DNA of 64,000 nucleotides from Saposhnikovia divaricata (lineage: Eukaryota; Streptophyta; Magnoliopsida; Apiales; Apiaceae), in the NCBI GenBank assembly GCA_036435485.1, contig CM071595.1, positions 106,694,580 to 106,758,579 on the forward strand, given 5' to 3'. The position numbers and the translations under genes are program-made. Shown piece after piece: positions 12,801-24,060 of this stretch (position 1 is the first letter of the stretch; each line of letters starts with the position of its first letter). The notes under the pieces were generated by a model. It did not search any database and was not told the origin of the DNA. It saw nothing but the letters and a program-made list of their open reading frames with translations.

Positions 12801-13302
12801 CGTCATAATTTAACTAGGATATAAATAATCACTGCTAAATACTAAATATTCAATGATACCAATCGTTTGATAAATTCAATCTATTGTAAGATAAATTCAA
12901 TTTAGTGAAGATTGAATTGTTACATTGAGTACCAATTGACAGAATGAATATTAGTATCTAACTACTTAAAAACATCATTCACTGATATTCATAAGTACGA
13001 GGAACTAGTTGACAAGAAATACACATGCTCTTAAGATATAACATTTCAAACTTATGACTTCAAGGCAACTCCTCGATAATAACAATTGTTAACTCCTAAC
13101 AACTGTTTACTGGTAGACAACCTTGGTTCTATAAATAAGACTCGATTACCAAAGCTGTCTTGTCTGCAATCTTAGAAATAATATTCTAAGTCCGATACAC
13201 CTTGATCCATAGTATATAACATTTATTATCAAAGTGATTAGAAGTTTGCAAATAAGCACAAAAATTATTCCAAGTAACTGAACAATGGTCACTTTAGATA
13301 TT
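9893..13302 (-). other. Post-pol region of nested copia, no readable ORF
   Basis: This 3.4 kb, plus the stretch to about 16.2 kb, lies between RT remnants and the 3' LTR, where related elements carry an extra ORF. I could not read an open frame here. Visible structure includes several purine-tract-like words at 10290-10500 and a diverged repeat around ctcgtcagacgaatctgag (11070) and ctcatcaggtaaatctgaa (11228). Confidence 0.5.
10286..10500 (-). repeat. Cluster of polypurine-tract-like GGGGGAGA words
   Basis: On the - strand at least six GGGGGAGA or GGGGAGA tracts occur within about 200 bp (+ strand near 10292, 10320, 10342, 10380, 10426, 10488), often beside ctaaggg or ttgtcaggg. They resemble the true purine tract at 9880 and may be duplicated tract copies. 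Confidence 0.65.
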
Positions 13303-13310
13303 ACAATATC
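13303..13310. repeat. 8-bp target-site duplication acaatatc (left)
   Basis: acaatatc precedes the TAGGGGTGAGCA terminus and is repeated exactly at 14477-14484 after the opposite terminus. An 8-bp duplication is the hallmark of hAT transposition. Confidence 0.88.
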
Positions 13311-14476
13311 TAGGGGTGAGCAAAAAACCGAATTAAAACCGAAACCGAACCGAAACCGGCCAAAACCGAACCAAAAAAACCGAAACCGTAACCGAACCGG
13401 CGGTTGCGGTTTTTGATTCTCAAAAACCGAGACTTTCGGTTCCGGTTCCGGTTATAGATTAAAACCGAACCGAACCGATTATTAAAATAAATATAAAATT
13501 TAAATAAATTTATTTTATGTATTATTAAATTAATAAATATAATATATCTTGAATTATAATTAAGTTTCAATTTGTTAGGAAGATATAAACTAACTCACTG
13601 GCTTATACATCTGACTATGGATGTGAATTTATTGTCTGTGCGACATGTTCTACAGCCTGCACTGAAAGCTTAAGCATGGAATTCAATGTCCAGACTATTA
13701 ACATCAGATTTCTGGCATATAAAAGTGAAATAGATCGTGGCAGGGTTGGCATATAAATTAGAAGTAGATTTGCATGGAACAACTGAGAACTTGCCAATCT
13801 TGTCACGGCTTATAGTGTTCTGGGAATCTACAACAAGATATAAGAAGTTAGTACAACAACAAATAGTACCAGAATACCAGCAGTAGTAGTTTTGCATCAC
13901 ATTTTTTTTTGCCAAGTATGTTTGTTTAATTTACCTTTACCACTCAAAAATACTTCAACCTCTGACTGCAATAAGTTTGATATCTGAATAGTAAGAAGTA
14001 TAAAGATTTCCTTCTGCTCTTGTAATGCAACATGTGAATTCCTGTTACTAGATGTGCATCCTGTGCTATCAGGTTGTATAACTGGAATATCCCTTCCAAT
14101 GCTTTGAATTAGGAAGTCTATGTCACCAATATGTCCCTCTTCAGATTTCAGAGAACAATGTTGCCTTCAACCTATACACTGTGGTTGCCTAGATAGTAGA
14201 GCACTTTGAATAGATATAAAAAGCTAGTAAACAGAAGTTGCCTTCAACCTATACACTGTGAGCACCGGTTTCACCAGTAACTAAAACATGTGGCGCATGT
14301 TTACATATTTTCATCCGGTTTTAAAACCGAAACCGAACCGTTACAAACCGAACCGGGGTTTTTGAAACCGAACCCGAACCGGTGGTTGCGGTTTTCGATT
14401 TTAGAAACCGAAGATGTATGGTTCCGGTTCCGGTTTTACCCTAAAACCGGACCGAACCGGCCCATGCTCTACCCTA
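13311..14476. mobile_element. Non-autonomous hAT element (1166 bp) carrying a gene fragment
   Basis: The termini TAGGGGTGAGCA and, on the other strand, TAGGGTAGAGCA match at 10 of 12 positions and are bounded by the perfect 8-bp duplication acaatatc. Both subterminal regions (13325-13480 and 14320-14460) are packed with aaaccgaaccg-type repeats and their complements, the kind of reiterated subterminal motif that hAT transposases bind. No transposase is encoded. The middle (about 13600-14280) is unlike the rest and includes a spliced open frame on the - strand, described separately. A 24-bp direct repeat (about 14160-14183 and 14238-14261) marks internal rearrangement. Confidence 0.85.
13670..14160 (-). 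pseudogene. Captured host-gene fragment (two exons, one intron) inside hAT element
   Basis: On the - strand an open stretch ending at 13935 (including IGDIDFLIQSIGRDIPVIQ) stops at a good donor, aaag|gtaaat. An intron-like 107 bp (13934-13828) ends in ttgttgtag. The frame then continues (SQNTISRDKIGKFSVVPCK and onward) to a TAA at 13670-13672. Joining the two exons keeps one frame of about 125 residues, which is unlikely by chance in such AT-rich DNA. Upstream near 14290 a further piece reads VLVTGETGA, like the start of a P-loop in RecN/SMC-type ATPases, but it is out of frame and the assignment is weak. I do not recognise the parent gene. The fragment lacks a start codon and is probably non-functional. 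Confidence 0.5.
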
Positions 14477-14484
14477 ACAATATC
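14477..14484. repeat. 8-bp target-site duplication acaatatc (right)
   Basis: Exact repeat of 13303-13310 directly after the hAT terminus. Confidence 0.88.
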
Positions 14485-16268
14485 CATAGTTCTACTTAGA
14501 GAATTTTCATATCTTGTATAGTAGTATGAGTGAATTGTAAAAGATATAACAATGATTACTTAGAGGAGTTCTAAGCAATTTCACACATACCAATATATCT
14601 CACAATTAGTTAGTAAATATAATTTTAACTAAATATCATTAACTGATATAAATCAAAACTTCAATACAACCAATTGTTAGAACAATGATATTAATTATAG
14701 TGAATTTCTGAAAATGGAGCATTGATAAAATTCACTAGAATTAACATCTCACAACTAATTGAAGACCAAGACAGATAGGTCCAATTTAGTTATGATTCAG
14801 ATTTATTTTGATAAATGAGGTATAGAGCAAATACTAAATTGAATTGCTTCAAGTCCGTAACCCATATAAATCAAAATAAATAATTAAATAATTAAATACT
14901 AAATCTCTATGAGTTAGATTTTAGCATTTAAGTATTTAAATTATCCTTAAATAATCACCACTAAAATATATTGCAATTATACACATGGCAATCATTCAAC
15001 AGATAATTTTCAGTGTGAGGTCTGGATGTAAATAAGTTCACAAGTCCTTTCGATACAGACAATTGAATACTTGTGAGCTTACTTAAGAATTACTTAACAG
15101 ATGGGATTTACAAGTCATATAGCATTAATAAAATCCCAAGTTTACAAACCAATCTTGAAAAATTAATTTCATCAAGTGATTTAGTAAACGTATCTGCAAG
15201 TTATTCTTGACTAAAGACATGCTCTCGAAAGAATTGATACCTTATGCAAGTTGCTTAGTCCTTGAGTGTTCCACAGAGTTGTTGGAGATGAATTTGATTC
15301 CTTGTATTCTCCTGCTTTCTTACAACTCATTTGATCTGTCTCTATGCAGCAAAACATGTCAGAACTGATGTTTCTAGGGTACCATCTCCGGAGATGGGTC
15401 CAACTTAAGACATCTGAAAATCAAGTGTAATGACTACAAGAATAGATTCTCTAGGATCCACTTGGGGCCTTGCAAATTTGCATATTGAGAATAAAATATG
15501 TGTGTAAGTGATCTATTATAAATTGAATAAGATAATGAGCTGATGATTCCTCTATAGCCTGATTAGGTCCTAATTAGTAGATCCTGAACTTGTTGGGTCA
15601 AATATCTCTAGGGTACCATTTCCGCAGATCCGGGTCCATCTTAAGATTTTTGATTACCAACTTGTTAGGTCCAAGCTAATAGGTCAAAAGCCAGCTATAG
15701 TGGTGTGTTGGCAGAGAGTCTTGACAGGTCTAGAATCTTCTGAACAGAAACAAAAGATCATGGACTTACTTTTATTGTCATCATTCTTTTGGCTTACTTG
15801 TGCTCCAAATAGAATTATTCTTTTGGCTTGCCTGAGCTCCTAAAAGGATTCTTCTATTGGCTTGCATGAAGTAATTCAAAAGAATTGCAACTTTACCAAC
15901 ATCAAAACAGCAAATATCTTGATACCAATTTTTAGTTAATAAACCAACATAAAATATAATCAACATATCATTGCACATATATATAATTGTATTTGTGCCT
16001 AATGATGTAGAGAGTTCTATAAATGTGACACCAATTGTTAAAAGATACCAATTGTTAAAGATTGATACCAAATATTAAATTATAAGTAGGGTGTCATACC
16101 ATGTCTTCCATGCTTTCTTGAGTGATGATACCAGTTCATACTAACCTGTAGGGATCTTCCACTATCTCACCAACCAGGAGTGCACTTGTTCACATTCCTC
16201 TAGCTTCCAGATTCAGTAGGTCCAGATGTCCATTATGATCATGAATGTACAACAGGTGCCTGATATCC
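14485..16268 (-). other. Degenerate copia sequence between hAT insertion and RT remnant
   Basis: RT and RNase H of the nested copia would be expected here, but I find no YVDD or DNTSAI motifs. The words tctagggtaccatctccggag (15376) and tctagggtaccatttccgcag (15610) are diverged copies of one repeat about 230 bp apart. Otherwise it is AT-rich with stops in all frames. Confidence 0.45.
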
Positions 16269-16484
16269 TCAAGTCTTGTCACTGGTGCTTCTTGTTAGAT
16301 ATACTGTCTTATCAGCTTGTAACCTTGCACCCAGTTTGGCCTTGTCCCTCATAACAATGCCTTGACATCCAGTTGAACTTCTGGTTATCTTTATACCAAA
16401 TATAACCTTGTTGTTTGGTCTGGATACCAGCTTCCCTTCAATCTGCCTTTTGTAGTGATTGAGATCATCTTGCATTGCAATCAC
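16269..16484 (-). pseudogene. Copia reverse transcriptase N-terminal remnant
   Basis: The 71-codon open stretch begins AMQDDLNHYKRQ, then KLVSRPNNKVIFGIKITR and GIVMRDKAKL. This lines up with the AMQEELNQF...VWKLVPRP...IIGTKWVFRNK...GIVVRNKARL block that opens copia reverse transcriptase, as seen also at 35170-35310 in the + copia element. The W of KW is lost and similarity ends after about 55 residues. The catalytic YVDD region is not found downstream. Confidence 0.7.
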
Positions 16485-16608
16485 TCAATCTGAATCTTTC
16501 AGAGCTTTTGTAGCTTTCTTAGTTTCTTCTAAAAGAAAACTAAAGAAATAATCATTAGTACTTGAAGCTCTACTAGTCTTTTACTTCCACCATTAGAAAC
16601 ACTAAGAA

Positions 16609-16842
16609 TTAGGACAAAGAATTAATTGAGTCAACATTCTTTGTCTTGGCAGACATGTTCTCATAGTATCCTTTGACTTTCAGTGTGGCGTTGAGTTGAC
16701 TAGTTGATCCTTCTGTTGCTCCCCCTAAGCTGCTGTTGGGTTTACATGAAGATTCTCCATGTTTGACATTGCTTGGATCTAAATCACCATCACCATTGAC
16801 AGCTGGGAGCAAGAAGTTGTTGAATATCACTAAGACTTTCAA
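16609..16842 (-). pseudogene. Copia integrase-RT linker remnant
   Basis: The stretch includes GDLDPSNVKHGESSCKPNSS and GGATEGSTSQ. From memory of the family, SIRE/Maximus polyproteins carry a similar acidic, serine-rich linker between integrase and reverse transcriptase. It is placed correctly, just upstream (on the - strand) of the RT remnant. It has no catalytic role of its own. Confidence 0.5.
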
Positions 16843-17639
16843 TCACCTTCTGTTGATTAATAACAATCACCCTGTAGGCTGTTGACTCCATTGAGTAACA
16901 AAGGAAATTATCCTCTTGAGCATTAGCTGATTGCTAGGATGCTCACTTTCGATTTAATATTGCAAAACAATTTCCTTCATACTTATGGGGTCTTCCTAAA
17001 ATTCTTACGGATGAGGGTTTAAGATGTGATCAATCACCGTCAGTGGTGTCTTGTCTTCAGATTGTCTGAACAACAACTTGTTTCTTGAGAGAAGTCATCA
17101 GTCATCATCACTAAGGTATATTTTTCATTGATGTAGAACTTCTATGTGATGCTTCTTTGACTTCTCTTTATAACATGCCTCATAATTTTATCTTACTTTA
17201 ATTCCAGATGAGGTAGTCTTCTTTACTGATTCGATTTCCAGGAAAGAATCTCTTGATATGACATTTAGGTGAGAGAGCTCCTTATGTCATAGCTGAACTC
17301 TTGTCTGATGAAGCTTTAGATTTGACCTTGTTGACTTCACCTTTGACTGAGATTCCATGTCAGCTACAGATAAGTTCTCTTTCCTTAATCCTTGAACAGT
17401 AGGCTCTTCATCTTATAAAAGATGCTTTATTACTGACAACATTCCTTAGCTATTGAATAGCCTTGACCCTAGGTCATACCCTTGCTGTTGTCTCCAAGGG
17501 ATAAACCACTTGGCCTATCTTCACATTCACATTTGATAGCAGGGTTCTTTCTTCGATGATATGCTTTGAATAAATCAATAATAGTGCATAATCGATTAAC
17601 CTGTTAAGCCCTACATTCACAAATGGATAAACAGTTCTT

Positions 17640-17953
17640 GGTACCCAAATTGTTTAATTGGGTCCAGATGGATTAGAGATTTCTCTTTTATTAGAGTTAA
17701 CAACAGTTTTAATCTTAACATGCTCATTCTTATCTATGACTGACCATTTCTCCTTTTTAATGTCATTGACAAAATATTCACTGAGCAAGGAGAATAATGG
17801 TTCCTTCCTAACATAAGGAGGACTAGCAGTCTGTACCTTATTGTTATTCTTAAACATGCTTTTTCTATGATCAATGCAAATACTTGGAAATGCATTTATG
17901 ACATTTGAAATAAGCAGGCATGATAATAAGAATACATTGCATACATTCAGCAT
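17640..17953 (-). pseudogene. Copia gag-protease junction remnant
   Basis: Open stretch ending NKREISNPSGPN, followed by a decayed counterpart of the GPK-x-VWVPK motif. In the other - strand copia element that motif ends the gag-derived section at 47225-47260. The protease DSG motif and the integrase core that should follow are absent, because only about 800 bp separate this point from the integrase-RT linker. Confidence 0.5.
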
Positions 17954-18529
17954 TAAAACATTGCAGATAATAATTATGCAAATTAGGCATGTTATGCATT
18001 TTAGAAAATTCAGTACTATCTACTTTAACCTATGTACACTTGTGTAACAGGTAGCAAGTAGATTTACAGATATTCAATAATTTTCTAAACATACATGGAA
18101 TAGAAGAATTAACAATTAATCACTAATTCTATCCAATCCAATCCATTCCTATTGTTATATTATATTATATAATCTCTATTACCTAAGTCAGTTTTACAAA
18201 TGACTTGATGTTCTACTGACACCCTAGGTAATTATTCCATCTTTTAAACTTTTTAAACCTTAACAAACAATTCAGAATGAATAAGCAAATCTTGTTCTAC
18301 TGGGGATCCTGAAACTAGCTTAAGCAGAGGTCATATATGCTTGACATATATCATTTAAGAATTGAGAGATATTGTCTAAGGAACACTTCTAACTCACTAT
18401 TGCAATTAATTAAATTCAACAAATATTCATACACATAATAAGATCTTCTAACCAAAGATATAATAATTAAAAACTAAGATCTTAACATGCTTTGAATTTC
18501 TGAGAATTACATATTACACTAGTTCGAAG

Positions 18530-18690
18530 AATTGATACCTGAGACATGTAAGGTGAATCATCTTCAGAGATTGCTATGAAGGCAAGATATTAATTATGCT
18601 CTTCTCATCATCATCTGATCCATCCCAACTCTTTTCTTCAGCAAGATAAGTTCTGCACTGATGCTTCTGTTTCATCTCATTTAATGAATC
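18530..18690 (-). pseudogene. Copia gag C-terminal remnant (EEKSWDGSDDDE)
   Basis: On the - strand the reading LAEEKSWDGSDDDE is followed in another frame by an AISEDDS-like piece. This resembles the acidic segment after the zinc knuckle in SIRE-type gag and the CWDDSDSDGEE segment of the element at 48500-48560. Frameshifts flank it. Sequence from here to about 19300 is probably decayed gag, without a readable zinc knuckle. Confidence 0.55.
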
Positions 18691-19339
18691 CCTATTCATC
18701 CTTGTCTGTCAGAATTCTGTACCATGTTGCACACCTTGATAGTTACTTATCACACAAAACTTTTCATAACTGCAACTATCATGTTTTGTTCTTTCCACCA
18801 ACTCAGTCTTGTAGCCACCTCTTGAACTGTATCCTGAAGAGTTTCTGCTTCGGAATAGATAGGCCTAATTCCTGCATTAAACATTTGTACTCTTTCTAAA
18901 TTAGTAACTCTTCATGTATGTTCTGAGGTTCCATCATTAATTCCTGACTGAGATGTCTAACTGTCTAGTTCATTCTCAAACCTCCTTGATTCCACTTTTC
19001 TAAAATCTCTGTTGATTCCTTGAAAGATATTTCTTGGTACAATCCACTAAGTGTAGTAGATGTTACATTGGAGCAATCCACTTAGTGTTTGTATATCACA
19101 GAATCAATAGACTTTATTCAAATCTTCGAGAAAAATTCTATTCACTAAAACCTCTTCCATTCCTGCTTCTGAAAAACCAGTGAATTCTATGGATATAATT
19201 TTGAGGAGCTTCCACAAATTTTTCTTCAGTAGGTAGAAATTAATTTCATTGAAAAATGCATTTTCTTCAAATGATTCAAATCATCTTTGACAATTCGTAG
19301 GAATCTTCAACTAACAACCTTCTTAGAACTATTGGCTTA

Positions 19340-19945
19340 GAATAAATTCAAAATATTTAAAATTTAAAAACTTCAAGGACTCGAAAAATTTTTGAGAAAT
19401 AAAAAATCTGAAAGTAAGTTCAAATTAATTAAAATTCGAAATTAGAGTCAAATTAATTAAGAATCAAAAAATCTCAAGAAATGAAATTTTTTTGAGTTAA
19501 AGAATCCGAAAATAAATTCAAGTTAATTAAAATTCGAAATTATCAAGAATTAAAAATTTTGAAAATAAACTCAAGTTGTTTAAAAATCAAAATTTCCAAG
19601 AATTAATCATTTCAAGAATTAAAAAATTCGAATATAAGTTAAGATTACTTAACAATCAAAAATATCATAAAATGAAAATTTTTGAAGATTAAACAATTTG
19701 AGAATAAATTCAATTTAATTAACAATTAAAAATAAACTCATATTGTTTAAAAATCAAAAATATCATAAATTGAGAATTTTTAAAGGTTAAAGAATCCGAA
19801 AATAAATTTAGATTATTTAAAATTCAAAAATCTCAAAATTGAAAATTTTGAAAGTTAAAGAATCCAAAAATAAGTTCAAATTATTTAAAGTTCAAAAATC
19901 TCAAGTATTGAAATTTTTGAAGGTTAAAAAATCGAAAATAGAGGA
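19340..19945. repeat. Degenerate AT-rich tandem repeat in copia leader
   Basis: About 15-20 diverged units contain words such as gaatccgaaaataaattca, agttaattaaaattcgaaa and aaaaatctcaag. Spacing is roughly 35-55 bp. The array sits between the primer site and gag, the untranslated leader of the element. Confidence 0.6.
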
Positions 19946-20055
19946 GTTGACTTTTTGGTCTAATACCGGATTTAATTTCTGTATGGGTCAACAAACTCGA
20001 AAACCAATTGGTGAACCACAAAAATAAGGATCTTGATTTGTGCGTCAATCAAAAG

Positions 20056-20067
20056 GCTCTGATGCCA
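20056..20067 (-). promoter_or_regulatory. Primer binding site of nested copia (tRNA-iMet type)
   Basis: On the - strand TGGCATCAGAGC starts 3 bases after the LTR end. It differs from the canonical TGGTATCAGAGC at one position, which still allows pairing with initiator tRNA (G-U in the primer duplex). Confidence 0.85.
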
Positions 20068-20069
20068 AT

Positions 20070-22114
20070 TGTTAGGTCCAAAATAGTTTGTAGAAGGGGG
20101 GTTGAATACAAACTATGTCGTTTAATCGAATTTGCTCTTTTCTTAAAATATTAAATCAAGAACAAATTGATGCGGAATAAAACGAATACCGATATTTCAA
20201 GTTGAATATAAAATTTATATTAACTTGATGGGGTGTGCCTTAATGCACGGGTACAAATTACAAGGTTTGATGACCAAACTAATTATTACAAATTCTATAG
20301 AAAATTCGACATGAATTTTTCTATATTTGTAAGTAAAAAGATCGAATGCTAAAAGCAATTCGAGAGATAAGTTCTAGGAGTAAAAACTCGCTAGATAGTT
20401 CCAACGTTACAAGTAAACAATTTCTATCGGTTCAGATTTAATTATAGAGCTCAGAAATAATTTACAGGAATTTATTTGAAGCTCAGGAACTATTTCTCTT
20501 GGTCTCTTCTTTTTCTCTCTTCCGTCTGTGTTGAAGAAGATGAAGTGGTGAAGATTGTGTTGTCTCTTTTTTTCTTTTTGATTGCTTCTGCATCTTTTTA
20601 TAAGATATTAACATTTTGTATTGCCAAGACAATCGGTAAGACAATCAGAATTTCCAAGACATCAATTTTGTACTGCCAAGACAATAGGCAATACAATCGG
20701 CAAGACAATCTGCTTCCACCAAGACAATCGGCAAGACAATCAATTTCTGAGATATTTGTCTTGCTTTATCAATAATTATCAATCTGTCGGAAGCTTTTTC
20801 TTTTTTGATCATTATCAAGACAATCTGATTTGAACTGTCAAGACAATAGTTAAGACAATCAAATAAGATTTTTATTCTCCTTTTTTTTAAAGCTGTTGGA
20901 AATATTCATCATCAAGACAATCGGCAAGACAATCCCTGATTGTCTTGCTTTTCTGATTTCCTTCTTCAAGACAATAGGCAAGACAATCCCTGATTGTCTT
21001 GCTTTTCTGATTTCCTTCTCCAAGACAATAGGCAAGACAATCTAATTGTCTTGCTAGTTCATTTTCCAGCTTTAAATTAAATTGATTAATAAATAATCAT
21101 TTCAATTTAGACTTACTTAAATAATTATTCAGATTTAATTAATTTAATAATTAATTTAATTAATGAATTAATTCTTGATGAATTAATTTATTAATTAAAT
21201 TGACTACTTGATTTAAATTAATTAAAGGAGAATAATTATATATCCTTGGATTGTCTTAATTCTTTTCTCAATCACTGAAAGTAATAAAGAATTACCACCA
21301 AATTTTTTGTTGACGCTCCATGTACTGTCTGGTTCATGAACGACTAACTCCAATGGATGTTCTTCATTTAGACTCTAAGATGTGATTCTTTTTCTCTTGA
21401 TTATCCTTTGATAATTATATTAATTCCAACTTAACTAACCTTTTAATTAATTTACATAATAAATTAATTCTGATAGAATTAATTTATTAAATAAATCAAC
21501 CAAATGATTTAATCAATTAATAGAGAATTAATACACCTCCTTGACAGCATAACCCTTGTGTTCTTCCATGTCTTGATAAATCTGATCCTCCACAAAGATT
21601 ATTCCTTAGCCAGTCCACTTGATAATAAAATCATTGTGGTTAATGAATTTAACACTTCTGTTGCTTGCACAATGATTTTCTCTTTTACCAGTCTTGATAG
21701 CTTGAATCACTTAAGTTAATGACGAATAACCACTGTTTAATGTTGACACTCGATGCACGGTCTGGTTCATGAGTGACTAACCGCAATGACTGTTCTTCAT
21801 ATATTGACTTTAAAATTGTGGTTCATGTCTCCCTTTTCTTCACTCTTTATTCAAACCTTTCTAATTTGTATTCTGCCACTGTAGGAACCTCTTGTCACTA
21901 TAAATAGAATCCACTGTCTTGATTACTCCACTGATGCTTGATCAACTGAATGAACTTCTTCAAGTGTAGTATAACTCAAAACGGTAGATTGACTTTGTCT
22001 TCTTTCTTTTCTGACAAATAATACAATTGAGATCCCTGTGACAGTACATATACATTCTTGTTTAAGTTGAGTTGAATCCTCGAAATACAAATAGGCTACA
22101 TCATATGCCTTTCA
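20070..22114 (-). repeat. Nested copia 5' LTR
   Basis: Partner of 7836-9879, starting TGTTAGGTCC and ending TGCCTTTCA on the + strand. It contains the caagacaat cluster at about 20625-21055 and an additional 12-bp unit at 20634 compared with the other copy. Confidence 0.94.
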
Positions 22115-22119
22115 CCAAC
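22115..22119. repeat. Target-site duplication ccaac (right)
   Basis: Exact repeat of 7831-7835 following the TTTCA end of the nested copia LTR. Confidence 0.92.
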
Positions 22120-22741
22120 CCCTAAAATCATATTTTTTTTATTTTAGTGTGGTCAGTTGAGGCCAAGTCACAAAGGATTATCAAGTGACTAGACCAGCAA
22201 TGAAAGGACAAAGCAGGGTTGCTTCTAATTAAGCACCGACTGCAAGGGCTTCTGATATAAAGGAAACATTAATGAGATTGTAGGAATCTCCTACTGAACC
22301 CTTTGCAACCCATGTTTTGATTGGGAATTTACTAGAATTTTTTTTGGAATGGGGTCACCCGTACTAAAGTGATTCATGTGTATATGATTGTCCAAGATTC
22401 CGAGTAAAAAAAAATAGAAGTCTAGTGACTTGAGATGTATGATGTTAAGGTATTATAAATACCAGGAATATATTATGACTAAGGAAAGTAAACAATGAAG
22501 GTTTATGAAGAGAGTATAGAAATGGTCAGAGATTGATCAGTATGCTGTCGAAATTTTGTCTGAGGCAAGTACCTTTGCGAAGAACGATAAGTACTAAGAG
22601 ATTCACGTTGAACTCGACCAATATCTTCCAGAACATCCTTGCTACCATTACCAAGTTCTGTAAGGGAGCAGATAGACATACGTTGTCTTTTGGAAGGTCA
22701 AATAGGCTGACAAATATCTGAGAGAAGAGGTTAGCATTAAG
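22120..22741 (+). other. Degenerate gypsy internal sequence
   Basis: Return of the host gypsy element after the nested insertion. All frames have stops and I recognise no protein motif before the reverse transcriptase remnant. Confidence 0.45.
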
Positions 22742-23060
22742 CTATCGATCGATTATCAAATGAGAACAATTGAAAAGAGACCCTTATTAAGGATACATGA
22801 TTTGATTGCAAATTTTAGGATGCAATAATTCCTTGGCAGTTGAATTAAGGATAGGATATCCACAAATTAAGACAAACCCTGGGGAATGCACAAGGGATGG
22901 CATTAACCCTAATAAAGACATTGTGAATTCAGATGATATGAGTTGGATTTGCTAAGGCAACAATGACCTGTAAGGATTATTAAAAAGAGTTCTGGAAATA
23001 ATATAGATAGAATATCAATGACGTTTTGCTATACCCTGTCCCTAGAAAATACAGGAGGAA
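22742..23060 (+). pseudogene. Gypsy reverse transcriptase core remnant
   Basis: The frame at 22742 reads LSIDYQMRTIEKRPLLRIHD, matching the family block CIDYR-x-LNK-x-TIK-x-x-YPLPRIDD. At 22835-22911 AVELRIGYPQIKTNPGE stands for SIDLRSGYHQIKIRPED. Decayed counterparts of the FGLTNAP and MNRVF segments follow near 22935-23005. Several stops and lost residues (the Y-x-DD site is not readable) show it is dead. Confidence 0.7.
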
Positions 23061-23328
23061 TGATGAGGACGACTTAAGAAACCTTACAAGGAAAAAGTTA
23101 ATATACTGAGTTTCAAAATAGAAGTTTAGTAGAGAATGTAAGACACAATAACAATAATGCCAGATGAGGCATGTATGAAACCATGATGAGGTATGGATGA
23201 AACCAAAGAAGGTTGTGATTATCCTAGAATAAGAAAGAACTAAGAGAACAAATATCCTAGGTATGATTGAGCGTAACTTTGATAAAATTCCCACGGGAAG
23301 GTGGAAGCAATGACTTATAGAAAAAGAT

Positions 23329-23330
<2 letters not shown>

Positions 23331-23372
<42 letters not shown>
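23331..23372. repeat. (AT)n microsatellite
   Basis: About 20 uninterrupted AT units within the gypsy internal region. Confidence 0.95.
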
Positions 23373-23374
<2 letters not shown>

Positions 23375-23439
23375 CTCCTTCACCAGAGCTTAAGGGAGAA
23401 TTCTTTCACCCAACAGTAATGGGAATGAGGTAGAAAAAT

Positions 23440-23524
23440 TTGAGTTGGAATGTATCCAGAGAACATTGATTACAAGAAATTATTATTATCAGGAAAGGCC
23501 AATGAGGTGGCCGACAGTCTAAGT
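23440..23524 (+). pseudogene. Gypsy RNase H end remnant (GKANEVADSLS)
   Basis: GKANEVADSLS at 23492-23524 corresponds to the HPGKANVVADALSRK motif that closes RNase H in gypsy elements. The preceding residues (ENIDYKKLLLS) fit the family's I-x-DYD-x-x-I-x-YHPG. It lies about 430 bp after the RT remnant, a shorter distance than in an intact element, so a deletion is likely. Confidence 0.65.
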
Positions 23525-24060
23525 ATAGAGGAATAATTACAAATGTGCATACCGAAGGAACAGAATGATATTTGGAAGGACCTTGAAGGTCATATCGGAG
23601 TGGAGGAATTTACATTCCTTCTGATGATTGTGCAAGAATCAACGGTAATAATAGTTTAATTAAAGATTCGATTCCTGATGGCATCTTAAGCATATTACCT
23701 ACCTTAGAAGGTCCCGTTTTAAGGCAAACCAGGACCATGATACAAAATTGATGAAGTAAACCGTTAAGTTTCCAGTCTTTATGCAAGATGCATGAGTGAT
23801 AGCTTCATCAACCTGACATAGCTGCGATGCTTGAAACTCTTATGCAAATTTATCTACTTCATGTAATATCTACATCAAGTTCAGGAAGTATTCCTTATGG
23901 ATAAGGAATAGTGATTTCTTTATCTCCCTAGAGGATCTGAAACCCGTATGGTTAGCTATTAACGCACTACGTGAACAGCAAATGTGGGTGATTCAACTAA
24001 GGGCTACATTAATGTGGTGGCGATTCTTCTAAGAAATTAGATGACAACGCATAGATAAAA
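23525..24060 (+). other. Degenerate gypsy integrase interval
   Basis: The integrase zinc finger and DDE core should lie here, but no HHCC or D-D-E pattern is readable. Near 24002 a piece GYINVVAILLRN precedes the poly(A)-binding-protein-like segment and could be a decayed part of the same captured fragment. Confidence 0.35.

Larger units (their letters stand above)
7836..22114 (-). mobile_element. Ty1/copia SIRE/Maximus-like retrotransposon nested in the gypsy element
   Basis: LTRs of 2044 bp (7836-9879) and 2045 bp (20070-22114) are direct repeats flanked by ccaac. On the - strand a TGGCATCAGAGC primer site follows the LTR at 20070, and a purine tract ATAGGGGGAGAT precedes the LTR at 9879, so transcription runs right to left. 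In that direction lie a degenerate AT-rich leader, gag tail (about 18.6 kb), gag-pol linker (17.65-17.95 kb), integrase-RT linker (16.6-16.8 kb), RT start (16.3-16.5 kb) and a long post-pol region. Motifs such as GGATEGST and AMQDDLNHYKRQ match the SIRE/Maximus group. Pol is heavily deleted: less than 1 kb remains where protease and integrase should be. The LTRs look nearly identical apart from two indels of about 12-13 bp, which suggests fairly recent insertion of an already defective copy moved in trans. Confidence 0.9.

Noticed and set aside
13310..13570. 86-codon - strand frame rich in Asn-Arg-Phe-Gly repeats
   Set aside because: It is the translation of the subterminal aaccgaaccg repeats of the hAT element, not a protein gene.
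21898..21908. ctataaatag as a TATA box of the nested copia
   Set aside because: It reads as TATAAATA only on the + strand, while the element is transcribed from the - strand; the - strand form tatttata is weaker.
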